From: Clostridia bacterium
Lineage (GTDB): Bacteria > Bacillota_A > Clostridia > Oscillospirales > CAG-272
NCBI GenBank assembly: GCA_017631775.1
Contig: JAGBSQ010000100.1
Location: 1-14,553, forward strand
Reading direction: 5' to 3'
Length of the DNA stretch: 14,553 nt
Shown piece by piece: positions 1-7,257 of the stretch (positions are counted from its first letter, which is position 1; each line of letters opens with the position of its first letter). Below the pieces are notes generated by a model. It saw only the letters and a program-made list of their open reading frames with translations, did no database searches and was not told where the DNA came from. The translations under genes were made by a program, and so were the position numbers.

Positions 1-2
1 AG

Positions 3-1280
3 GTGTTCTTCTCCAACAAAAATCAGTATCTCTACCGTTATCCTTACGTTTCCGATACCTTCCTTCTCAACGGCGTTGACGTTTCTCGCGCAAAGATCGT
101 TGTAAACAAAGAGGGAAGCGAAAAGCAATACGCGCAAATCCTTTCAGATAAATCCTTGGAGCTTTGCGGCCGTCGCCCCACAATTGTAACCGATGCCGAG
201 GTTGTAGAGGGTGATGATCTGATCATCATTGGCCCCTCCGCACACGTTCCTGCTTTTATGCAAACAGAATGGGATGCCGCCAAGCAAACTACCGAGGGTC
301 AATTTTCCTATTACATCAACAACACAGAAAACGTTGTTTGGATTAACACCGACGTGCTTGAAGGGTACAGCGCCATAAACCGTGAAATTATCCCGCGAAT
401 TCAATCCAACCAAACTGCAATACTTTCTTTCGACACAGGACTTGTTACCGTACCGGAGATCTTCTCGGTTATGAGCTTTAACGTCTTTGTAAGTCAATTT
501 AACGATGCACGTGTTCAACGTGTAGTAGATACCATTCTCGAAAATGCGCCCTCAGTGTTTGGTGTACAAGAAGCAAGTATTGCTTGGATGACAGTTTTAA
601 AATCCAAACTCAATAACCTCTACGCCTCTGTTGGCGTTGGCCGCGACTGGGGCGGCTTGGGCGAGCATAGTGCTATCTTCTATCGCACAGACAAATTCAG
701 ACTAATTCAAAGCGGCACCAAATGGCTCTCCGACACTCCCAATGAAGAAGGCACCTATTGTACGTATATCGATCCCGAAACCGGCACCACACACCGCGCA
801 AACTTCCCGCGTATTATGACCTACGCCATTTTGGAGCGCAAATCCGACGGTGTTCGCTTCCTTTACGTCAATACCCACCTCGATCACAACGGCAATAACA
901 GCCACGAGATTGCAGAGGGCGTAAGACAAAGACAAATTGAAATTTTGATTGCAGAGATCAAAAAGCTGGGCGATCTGCCCACCATCGTCACAGGTGACTT
1001 TAACGTTAGCCCCGAAGCATCTGCCTACACCACAATGATCGGCGCAGGATTTTTGGATTCTTCTCATATCGCAAAAGAGGGCGAAATCAAGCCTACCTAC
1101 AACAATTTGCAAAATGATTACGCAGGTGCCATTATCGACTACATTTTTGTTTCTCCCGAACTCAAAGATGCGGTTGACACCTACACCGTTTGCCCCTCTA
1201 AGCGTGACGGACAGTGGATCTCTGACCACAATGCAATCATTGCAACCCTTACCTTACCCACCCCCGAGGTAAAAGAATAA
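3..1280 (+). CDS. EEP-family phosphohydrolase/nuclease with N-terminal accessory domain (5'-partial)
   Basis: The reading frame is open from the left edge (a GTG codon lies at base 3), so the true start is probably outside the window and the visible 425 residues are the C-terminal part. Residues about 155-420 form an endonuclease/exonuclease/phosphatase domain with its motifs in order: SFN (N160), QE (E190), NTHLDH (H292), GDFN (D332, N334), IDY (D379) and SDH (D408, H409). These are the metal-binding and catalytic positions of the DNase I/sphingomyelinase-like fold, so a phosphoester hydrolase is expected; the substrate cannot be read from sequence. Residues about 15-135 look like the alpha/beta domain preceding catalytic domains in some GH20/GH67-like glycosidases (strand patterns KIVV and DDLIIIG). 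That assignment is weaker and is an inference. Any signal peptide or further domains would lie off the left edge. The gene ends at a TAA just before a strong terminator. Confidence 0.85.
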   Translation: MFFSNKNQYLYRYPYVSDTFLLNGVDVSRAKIVVNKEGSEKQYAQILSDKSLELCGRRPTIVTDAEVVEGDDLIIIGPSAHVPAFMQTEWDAAKQTTEGQFSYYINNTENVVWINTDVLEGYSAINREIIPRIQSNQTAILSFDTGLVTVPEIFSVMSFNVFVSQFNDARVQRVVDTILENAPSVFGVQEASIAWMTVLKSKLNNLYASVGVGRDWGGLGEHSAIFYRTDKFRLIQSGTKWLSDTPNEEGTYCTYIDPETGTTHRANFPRIMTYAILERKSDGVRFLYVNTHLDHNGNNSHEIAEGVRQRQIEILIAEIKKLGDLPTIVTGDFNVSPEASAYTTMIGAGFLDSSHIAKEGEIKPTYNNLQNDYAGAIIDYIFVSPELKDAVDTYTVCPSKRDGQWISDHNAIIATLTLPTPEVKE

Positions 1281-1289
1281 AACAAAATG

Positions 1290-1324
1290 GCGCGTTCTCC
1301 AAATAATGGAGAACGCGCTTTTTT
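1290..1324 (+). terminator. Intrinsic terminator after the EEP gene
   Basis: A perfect 11-bp inverted repeat, GCGCGTTCTCC (1290-1300) and GGAGAACGCGC (1308-1318), encloses a 7-base loop and is followed by six T residues. It begins 9 bases after the stop codon of the EEP gene and ends transcription there. Confidence 0.93.
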
Positions 1325-1380
1325 CTTTAAAAACAAGGGAAACCTTGTGCTTTTTGGTCGAATTTTGTGCAATTTTGCCC

Positions 1381-1409
1381 TTGTTATGGGGCAAAAAATG
1401 TGCTATACT
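1381..1409 (+). promoter_or_regulatory. Sigma-A-type promoter for the EIIC permease gene
   Basis: TTGTTA at 1381-1386 (4 of 6 to the -35 consensus) lies 17 bases from TATACT at 1404-1409 (5 of 6 to the -10 consensus), with a TGC extended -10 just before it. Transcription would start near 1416, leaving a leader of about 24 bases with GGAGG at 1427-1431. Confidence 0.7.
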
Positions 1410-1439
1410 GTTGCCAAAGAGAATTTGGAGGTTTTTGTT

Positions 1440-2525
1440 ATGAAAGTAAAAGAAACACTCAAAAAGTATGCAAAGCGCTATTTTATTGATGCAATGAGCG
1501 CAATGGCACTCGGCTTATTTGCATCACTTCTCATCGGTACCATTTTCAATGCCATTGGCATGATCCCCGGTCTTTCGGTTATGGCTACCATCGGCAAAGG
1601 CGCGCAAGGCGTTGCGGGAGCGGCTATGGCAGTTGCAATCGCGCTCTCCCTTAAGGCAGATCCGCTCGTGGTCTTTACTTGTGCCGCAGTTGGACAAATT
1701 GCCAACGCAAGCGGTGGGGCAGGGGGACCCTTGGCGGTTCTCTTTATCGCCATTATCGCCGCCGAGGTCGGACAGCTTGTTTCCAAAAAGACCAAGGTCG
1801 ATATTCTTGTCACTCCTTTTGTAACACTCCTCGTGGGTGGACTCCTTGCGGTGTTCTGCGCCCCCTATATCGGACAAATTGTTGGATACGTCAGCAACTT
1901 TATCGGCTGGGCGACCACACAACAACCCTTCCTCATGGGCATCATCGTTTCGGTCGTTGTTGGCGTTGCTCTCACACTCCCCATCAGCTCGGCAGCCATC
2001 TGCGCAGCCATTTATCTGACGGGTATGCCCGCATTTGATGCGGCAGGCGAGCTCATCGCGCGTGACTACGCAGGTCTCGCCCTTGCGGGCGGAGCGGCAG
2101 TTGCGGGATGCTGTGCGCAAATGGTCGGTTTTGCCGTTATGAGCTTTAAAGAAAACAAATGGGGAGGACTCGTCTCCCAAGGATTTGGCACAAGTATGCT
2201 CCAAATGCCCAACATCATCAAAAATCCTCGCATTTGGATTCCTGCAACCCTCACAAGCGCCATCACAGGACCTCTTGCAACCTGTGTGTTTGGAATGAGA
2301 ATGTACGGCGCGGCAATCAATTCGGGAATGGGAACCTGCGGTCTGCTCGGTCCCATCGGTATCATCCTCGGCTTGTTTGGCGGAAGCTACCCCGAAACGG
2401 TCACCGCCCTTGAGTGGATCGGACTCGTCCTCATCTGCTTCATTCTTCCTGCAGTTCTAACACTTATTTTCAGTGAAATTCTTTATAAAATCAAATGGAT
2501 TAAAGACGGAGATTTAAAACTGTAA
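1440..2525 (+). CDS. PTS EIIC_2-type membrane permease
   Basis: A 361-residue, very hydrophobic protein with several glycine/alanine-rich membrane segments (for example residues about 20-42, 58-72, 76-112, 122-142, 165-195, 210-235 and 325-348). Phrases such as KVDILVTPFVT (119-129), ALTLPISSAAI (177-187), GCCAQMVGFAV (223-233), LQMPNIIKNPRIWIP (254-268) and SGMGTCGL (295-302) are, from memory, characteristic of the PTS_EIIC_2 transporter family. The protein should sit in the cytoplasmic membrane and move a small substrate, which is not known. No EIIA, EIIB or HPr partner is encoded here, so PTS-dependent phosphorylation cannot be assumed. The frame is open further upstream, but the ATG at 1440 is chosen because GGAGG lies 8 bases before it and the promoter and preceding terminator exclude an earlier start. 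The alpha-galactosidase-like gene downstream has its own promoter, so a functional link is only suggestive. Confidence 0.88.
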   Translation: MKVKETLKKYAKRYFIDAMSAMALGLFASLLIGTIFNAIGMIPGLSVMATIGKGAQGVAGAAMAVAIALSLKADPLVVFTCAAVGQIANASGGAGGPLAVLFIAIIAAEVGQLVSKKTKVDILVTPFVTLLVGGLLAVFCAPYIGQIVGYVSNFIGWATTQQPFLMGIIVSVVVGVALTLPISSAAICAAIYLTGMPAFDAAGELIARDYAGLALAGGAAVAGCCAQMVGFAVMSFKENKWGGLVSQGFGTSMLQMPNIIKNPRIWIPATLTSAITGPLATCVFGMRMYGAAINSGMGTCGLLGPIGIILGLFGGSYPETVTALEWIGLVLICFILPAVLTLIFSEILYKIKWIKDGDLKL

Positions 2526-2540
2526 AATGAATACCAAAAC

Positions 2541-2570
2541 AAGGATGGACGACCGTTTGGCGTTCATCTT
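2541..2570 (+). terminator. Possible weak terminator after the EIIC gene
   Basis: AAGGATGGACG (2541-2551) can pair with CGTTCATCTT (2561-2570) across a 9-base loop, with one G-U pair. It is not followed by a real T run, so it may be a weak terminator or only a stabilising 3' hairpin. Confidence 0.4.
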
Positions 2571-2592
2571 CATAAAATTTACATTTACAACA

Positions 2593-2622
2593 TTGACACC
2601 AAACCTTCACCTGTTGTATAAT
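2593..2622 (+). promoter_or_regulatory. Consensus sigma-A promoter for the GH36-like gene
   Basis: Exact TTGACA (2593-2598) and exact TATAAT (2617-2622) are separated by 18 bases. Transcription would begin near 2629, giving a leader of about 60 bases with AAGGAG at 2673-2678, 10 bases before the ATG. No clear operator repeat was found beside it. Confidence 0.85.
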
Positions 2623-2688
2623 AATGCCATAGAAAATCTATCCGCACATACATAAAAACTGTAATTACGAATAAGGAGCAGGAACGGT

Positions 2689-4737
2689 ATGGGATATATA
2701 ATCGAAGCAGGTAAGCTGACCCTGACAAATGGATCGTTTGTCAGAACAATGGAGCTTCCAACAGTAAGGGGAAAATATCTATTAAAAGAATATCGACCAA
2801 TGGAAGGCGAATTTCTTTTCTTTGAACCCGAAAGCGATGAATTTGCCTTTGAACTTGGCGGCGTGCTTTATACGGGTGCTACCGGCTGGAAACTTTTGGA
2901 CATAGTAGAACCCCAAAATTTGGATGCCGGAGAGGGCATTACAGTCTCTTTAGAAGCATTGGATCAAAAAGTTAAAGTATGGCTTACATACGTTTGGTAT
3001 GGGCAGCTTCCTTTTGTACGCAAAAATCTCACCGTACAAAACTGCACAGATGCCGAACTGTGTCTGGAATCGGTAGACGTAGAAAAATTCGCCATAACGG
3101 GATTTTGGGCTCCCACCTACAGTTGGATTTTGAGTGATTACGGAAGAAAGAAATCCATTGGCCCCTATCTGGGCAATCTGCAAGATAGTCTTATCCTTGT
3201 TCATCATCCTGATTGGGAAGCCGGAATTGTATTGGGAAATGAAGCCCCCGGTGTTCTCAAAGGTGCATCCGTATGGTCACGGAGCAGAGAGATCACCTTA
3301 GGTCTTACGCATAAAGACGAGGATTATCCCTTTAGAAAATATTTGGCGAGCGGCGAAGTCTTTGTTGCATCAGATGTCTTTACCGGAGTATACAACCATC
3401 AAAAGGATACTCATATCGTTATGAATCAAATGGTTCAGGACTACGTGCGAAAATATATGGGTATCCGACTCACTCAAATTGAGGAGCGACCGATATTTGT
3501 CTACAACACCTGGCAGCCTTTTGAATACGACATTTCAGAACAGTTGATAAAAGAGACTGCCGAAGCTGCGGCACAGGCAGGCATCAAGGAATATGTCATC
3601 GACGACGGATGGCAAGATTGTTATGGAGACTGGGGGATCGATTATAAAAAGTTCCCCAATGGACTCAGACCCGTTGTTGACCATATCAAATCCTTGGGAA
3701 TGAAAGCGGGCGTGTGGGCCAGTATCGGAACCGCATCTCCCCAAAGCAAGGTATATCGGGAGCACCCCGAATGGTTCCTCAAAAACAAGGATAGCGAAGA
3801 TTTCTCTTTGCTTGGCGGCGGAAACAGCAAACGTACCGCTTGCTTTTCTACCGGTTGGTCGGATTATATTACCACCGTACTGGAGAGATTGGTGGATGAG
3901 TACGGTTTTGACTACCTGAAGTTGGATTTTTCCGTTGTTTCAAGCCCATACCGCTATAACAAAGAAGAAGCGGGATGCTATTCCTGCAATCATTCCGCGC
4001 ATCGGGATCGGGAAGAATCCATGTGGGTAAATTATAACAAAATGTGGGAAGTCTTTGACAAGCTTCACAAGGGCAGACCAAATCTGTTTATTGACTGTAC
4101 CTTTGAAACCATGGGGGGATTGCAGCTCGTGGATTATGCAATGCTGAGGCATGCAGAAGGAAATTGGCTTTCTAATTTCTTCGGTGATATAGGTGAAAAA
4201 ACAGACCTGCGAATCAGACAAATGGCATGGTGGCGTTCTCCTGCAATGCCCGCTACCTCTTTGGTAATAGGAAATGCCCACATTCAGGATATAGGATATG
4301 AAAATCACGTGCGTTCTTTAGCGGGAGCGTTGCCAATTCTGCTTGGAGATCCCAGACAAATATCGGAACAGGATAGAGAAGTATTATGCAAATATTCTGA
4401 CTGGCTTGCAAAAATGGAGCAAAAACACAATATTATGCTCTACCGTCAGGATCTTCCCGGGTATTTTGAACCTGCCATAGGTGGTCACGATGGATTCGCC
4501 CGTATCAATCGAGAAACCTTCTCGGGTGGTATCATTGGATTTTTCCGACACGGTGCGAAAGAATCCACAAGAAAAGTTTGTGTGGACGGGCTGCTTGAGG
4601 TTCGCGAGTATCTCGTTTTGGACATGGACGGCAAAGAAATTGCAAGAATGTCCGGAGCCTTATTAGAAAAGGAAGGATTCGATGTAACGATTGAAGAAAA
4701 TTTTGGCGGACGACTATTTGAAATTACACTTTCCTAA
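2689..4737 (+). CDS. GH36-like (clan GH-D) alpha-galactosidase-type glycoside hydrolase
   Basis: A 682-residue protein with the layout of GH36 enzymes: an N-terminal beta-sandwich (about 1-260), a TIM barrel (about 265-570) and a small C-terminal beta domain. The barrel carries EYVIDDGWQD (301-310, D305/D306), GDWGIDYKKFPNGL (313-326), and DYLKLDF (408-414), where D413 matches the catalytic nucleophile of the family's KWD motif. The expected general acid lies in a segment reading DCTFETMGG (469-477) then LQLVDYAML (478-486); D482 is the best candidate. The usual Cys-Ser-Gly-Gly-Gly-Arg loop and the later Ser-Asp motif are replaced (HAEGNWLSN at 488-496). I therefore call the fold and mechanism with confidence but not the sugar; alpha-galactosides are the default guess. 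No signal peptide is seen, so it probably acts in the cytoplasm on imported oligosaccharides. It is transcribed alone, from its own promoter to its own terminator. Confidence 0.88.
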   Translation: MGYIIEAGKLTLTNGSFVRTMELPTVRGKYLLKEYRPMEGEFLFFEPESDEFAFELGGVLYTGATGWKLLDIVEPQNLDAGEGITVSLEALDQKVKVWLTYVWYGQLPFVRKNLTVQNCTDAELCLESVDVEKFAITGFWAPTYSWILSDYGRKKSIGPYLGNLQDSLILVHHPDWEAGIVLGNEAPGVLKGASVWSRSREITLGLTHKDEDYPFRKYLASGEVFVASDVFTGVYNHQKDTHIVMNQMVQDYVRKYMGIRLTQIEERPIFVYNTWQPFEYDISEQLIKETAEAAAQAGIKEYVIDDGWQDCYGDWGIDYKKFPNGLRPVVDHIKSLGMKAGVWASIGTASPQSKVYREHPEWFLKNKDSEDFSLLGGGNSKRTACFSTGWSDYITTVLERLVDEYGFDYLKLDFSVVSSPYRYNKEEAGCYSCNHSAHRDREESMWVNYNKMWEVFDKLHKGRPNLFIDCTFETMGGLQLVDYAMLRHAEGNWLSNFFGDIGEKTDLRIRQMAWWRSPAMPATSLVIGNAHIQDIGYENHVRSLAGALPILLGDPRQISEQDREVLCKYSDWLAKMEQKHNIMLYRQDLPGYFEPAIGGHDGFARINRETFSGGIIGFFRHGAKESTRKVCVDGLLEVREYLVLDMDGKEIARMSGALLEKEGFDVTIEENFGGRLFEITLS

Positions 4738-4750
4738 AAAACAACACCTA

Positions 4751-4782
4751 AAGGATGTCACTGCGGTGGCATCCTTATTTAT
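4751..4782 (+). terminator. Intrinsic terminator after the GH36-like gene
   Basis: AAGGATGTCAC (4751-4761) pairs with GTGGCATCCTT (4766-4776) around a 4-base loop with one G-U pair, followed by a T-rich stretch. It lies 14 bases after the stop codon. Confidence 0.8.
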
Positions 4783-4917
4783 ATAAAAGGGTAGTACGAC
4801 CATTGTTCTTTTTTGAAATCATTCGTTTTTCGGAAAATGCGAACATTAAAAACCATCAAAAATAACAAAAATGCCAAATAAAATGCCAAAAACGGAAAAA
4901 TATATTTCAAAAAGGTA

Positions 4918-4946
4918 TTGACAAGCTTCCAAAAATGGAGTATAAT
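4918..4946 (+). promoter_or_regulatory. Consensus sigma-A promoter for recA-recX
   Basis: Exact TTGACA (4918-4923) and exact TATAAT (4941-4946) with the ideal 17-base spacer. Transcription would start near 4953 and leave a leader of about 55 bases. No complete SOS (LexA) palindrome of the Firmicutes type was found near it; only a CGAAC half-site at 4840-4844 is visible. Confidence 0.9.
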
Positions 4947-5007
4947 AGGGACAGTAAAAATAAAAGGAAAGCGGAGGCGCAGTAGCCCCGCGTGAAAGGA
5001 AGACGTT

Positions 5008-6120
5008 ATGGCATCTACGAAGAAAACAAAATTGGCAGTTCCCGCAGGACTTGATGCGCAAGGCAAATTGCAAGCTCTCAAGACCGCAATGACACAAATT
5101 GAGCGCGACTTTGGCGCAGGCTCTATTATGAAATTGGGAGAGAACTCCCACATGGAAGTGCAAGCCATTCACACCGGTTCGCTCTCTCTTGACTTAGCTC
5201 TTGGCATTGGCGGCGTTCCGCGCGGACGTATTGTAGAGATCTTTGGCCCTGAATCTTCCGGTAAAACTACGGTTGCTTTGCACATTTTGGCAGAGGTTCA
5301 AAAGTCGGGCGGTACAGCGGCATTTATCGATGCCGAGCACGCACTCGACCCCGTATATGCAAAAGCTTTGGGCGTTGACATCAACGAACTTCTCGTATCC
5401 CAACCCGACTGTGGCGAAGATGCACTCGAAATTTGCGAGGCACTCGCTCGCTCCGGCGCGGTCGATGCCATTGTTATCGACTCGGTAGCAGCTCTCGTTC
5501 CCCGTCAAGAGATCGAGGGTGACATGGGTCAATCCATGGTTGGCGTGCAAGCAAGAATGATGTCGCAGGCAATGCGCAAGCTCTCGGGCGTTATCTCCAA
5601 GAGCAACTGTGTTGTTGTTTTCATCAACCAAATTCGCGAGAAGGTTGGCGTTATTTACGGCAACCCCGAAACCACTCCCGGCGGCCGCGCGCTCAAGTTC
5701 TTTGCATCTGTTCGCATCGACATTCGCAAAACCGAGCAGCTCAAGGACGGCAACGATATTTACGGCAACCACGTCAAGTGCAAAATTGTTAAAAACAAGG
5801 TTGCACCTCCTTTCCGCGTAGCCGAGTTCGATATTCTTTATGGCAAGGGCATCTCTCTTTCGGGTGAGAACATCGATTTCGCGATCGCCCTCGACATCAT
5901 CAAAAAGAGCGGCTCTTGGTTCTCCTACAACGGCGAGAGAATCGGTCAGGGCAAGGATAACGTCCGCAAGCTCATCGAAAACACTCCCGATTTGATGAAG
6001 GAGATCGAGGATAAGGTTCGCCAAATGAGCGAGCAAGCCAAAATGAACATGGATCAAGATTTTGAAGTTGACGAGGACGATGACGACGAATTCGATCTCC
6101 GCCTCTCCGATGACGAATAA
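5008..6120 (+). CDS. recA: RecA recombinase
   Basis: RecA coats single-stranded DNA, drives strand exchange in recombinational repair and triggers LexA self-cleavage. All hallmarks are present: Walker A GPESSGKT (80-87), catalytic E110, Walker B VIDSVAAL (156-163), loop 1 around EIEGDMGQS (168-176), loop 2 from [13 protein letters not shown] (207-219), and the RecA signature ALKFFASVR (228-236). At 370 residues it is somewhat longer than the usual 340-355 because of a very acidic tail (about 349-370) rich in Asp and Glu; such tails restrain DNA binding in other RecA proteins. The ATG at 5008 follows an AAGGAAG ribosome site and gives the expected N-terminus. Its TAA overlaps the ATG of recX by one base, so the two should be translated together from the promoter at 4918. 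Confidence 0.98.
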   Translation: MASTKKTKLAVPAGLDAQGKLQALKTAMTQIERDFGAGSIMKLGENSHMEVQAIHTGSLSLDLALGIGGVPRGRIVEIFGPESSGKTTVALHILAEVQKSGGTAAFIDAEHALDPVYAKALGVDINELLVSQPDCGEDALEICEALARSGAVDAIVIDSVAALVPRQEIEGDMGQSMVGVQARMMSQAMRKLSGVISKSNCVVVFINQIREKVGVIYGNPETTPGGRALKFFASVRIDIRKTEQLKDGNDIYGNHVKCKIVKNKVAPPFRVAEFDILYGKGISLSGENIDFAIALDIIKKSGSWFSYNGERIGQGKDNVRKLIENTPDLMKEIEDKVRQMSEQAKMNMDQDFEVDEDDDDEFDLRLSDDE

Positions 6121-6791
6121 TGACGGTTGAAAATATTTCCTATGGCGTAGCATCTCCCTTGACTATCACAATTCGCGCGCTTCGTGCTCAACACGAGGGG
6201 GCAGAAATGCTCGTGCAGCTGCTTTTGGAAAATGGGGAACACCAAGAGCAAAAAAGCCTTGTTATTACCACCGAACAATACTGTGAATTCAATTTGACCC
6301 GCGGTCCCATCGACGAGGAGACCTATGAAAAAATCGAAGAAGCCGCCGAGCTTTGCCGCGCGCTGCGCAGTGGCGAGAGCCTCTTGTCCTACGGAGCCAA
6401 CTCGGTGCAGGCGCTCACCCGCAAACTCATTGGCAAGGGGTATAACCGAGAGGTTGCCGCACAAGCGGCAGAACGCCTTGAGGGGTACGGTCTTATCGAC
6501 GAGGAGCGCGATATGAGGCGTGAGGTTGAAAAATGCTTGCGCAAGCTTTGGGGGTCCAAGCGCATCAGCGCCCACCTTTGGAGCAAGGGGTACGCGCAGG
6601 AAACGATGCACGGCCTTTCCGATCTTTTATCGGAAATCGACTTTGCCCAAAACTGCGCAATGCTTATCAAAAAGCATTATGGGGAGGTACCCAACGATGC
6701 CGACGAGCATCGCCGCATGATTGCAAGCCTTTCCCGTTACGGATACTCGATCGGGGAGATACGCGAGGCCATTCATCTGTTGCGCCAATAA
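6120..6791 (+). CDS. recX: RecX regulatory protein
   Basis: A 223-residue, mostly helical protein immediately after recA; the start ATG shares its A with the last base of the recA stop (TAATG). No separate ribosome site is seen, so translation is probably coupled. RecX binds RecA filaments and modulates their growth and activity. The sequence shows the RecX three-helix repeat pattern: a segment beginning LTRKLIGKGY (about 99-108) with GYGLIDEERD following, then RISAHLWSKGY (about 148-158), then a C-terminal repeat ending SLSRYGYSIGEIREAI. The N-terminal part with short beta strands is also normal for the family. It ends just before a bidirectional terminator shared with the convergent phage cassette. 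Confidence 0.93.
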   Translation: MTVENISYGVASPLTITIRALRAQHEGAEMLVQLLLENGEHQEQKSLVITTEQYCEFNLTRGPIDEETYEKIEEAAELCRALRSGESLLSYGANSVQALTRKLIGKGYNREVAAQAAERLEGYGLIDEERDMRREVEKCLRKLWGSKRISAHLWSKGYAQETMHGLSDLLSEIDFAQNCAMLIKKHYGEVPNDADEHRRMIASLSRYGYSIGEIREAIHLLRQ

Positions 6792-6804
6792 AATAAAAAA
6801 ATCA

Positions 6805-6835
6805 GTACCCACGCAAATTGCGTGGGTACCTTTTT
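6805..6835 (+). terminator. Bidirectional terminator between recX and the phage cassette
   Basis: A perfect 10-bp stem, GTACCCACGC (6805-6814) and GCGTGGGTAC (6820-6829), encloses AAATT, which can extend the pairing. The plus strand continues into CTTTTTG; on the minus strand the stem is followed within a few bases by seven T residues (the A run at 6794-6800). It can stop both the recX transcript and the cassette transcript coming from the right. Confidence 0.92.
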
Positions 6836-6843
6836 GTTTTTTA

Positions 6844-7257
6844 TCAATCTAAGCCATAGCGGTCAACAATGGGCGCTTGCTTTGTGGGCATGGCATTGCG
6901 AATGTCCATTATGCCGGTAATGTAGCGGTCAAAAAATTTGTCGCTCATCTCCTCGTTCTCGTCAATCACCAGGCCCGAGGCTAAGTAATTGATTGCAACG
7001 GGGGCAAAGACGTCGCAAAACGGAAACTCGTCTCGTGGGTTCACCGATGCTAGGTTGGTGTTAATTGCTTTGGCTTCCATATCGTGCATTTCGCGCCACG
7101 TGGCATCAAGAGAGGCGTATTTGGCTACAAATCCCGCCAAAATGAACTGTCCGCGACTGATGTAGTCCTCGGTCAGGTGAGAGGCTGCAACGTCCTCACA
7201 AACCGCCGCAATGGCACCGTCTAAAATGTCATAGTAGGTCATGGCAGGGGATTGCAT
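6844..7257 (-). CDS. Small helical phage protein, possible head-completion adaptor
   Basis: A 137-residue, largely alpha-helical acidic protein, last in the cassette. Its ATG overlaps the coat gene stop (TAATG) and has no visible ribosome site, so it probably depends on reinitiation after the coat gene; an internal Met at residue 6 (ATG at 7242) is an alternative start. I do not recognise a named family with certainty. Position directly after the coat gene, size and helical make-up, including EFPFCDVFAPVAINYLASGL (around 77-96) and a C-terminal segment DKFFDRYITGIMDIR, fit the head-tail connector/adaptor proteins (HK97 gp6-like or P22 gp4-like) that dock under the portal. That is inference from context. 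The gene stops 9 bases from the terminator on its side, and nothing tail-like follows. Confidence 0.75.
   Translation of the reverse strand: MQSPAMTYYDILDGAIAAVCEDVAASHLTEDYISRGQFILAGFVAKYASLDATWREMHDMEAKAINTNLASVNPRDEFPFCDVFAPVAINYLASGLVIDENEEMSDKFFDRYITGIMDIRNAMPTKQAPIVDRYGLD

Noticed and set aside
1524..2204. A 226-codon minus-strand open frame opposite the permease gene
   Set aside because: It is rich in residues produced by reading a membrane-protein gene backwards; no start signal or domain is visible.
4838..4855. A LexA operator upstream of recA
   Set aside because: Only the CGAAC half-site is present; the second half of the palindrome does not match.
5194..6153. A 319-codon open frame on the minus strand opposite recA
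   Set aside because: It lies wholly antisense to an unmistakable recA, has no ribosome site, and is a by-product of that gene's codon use.
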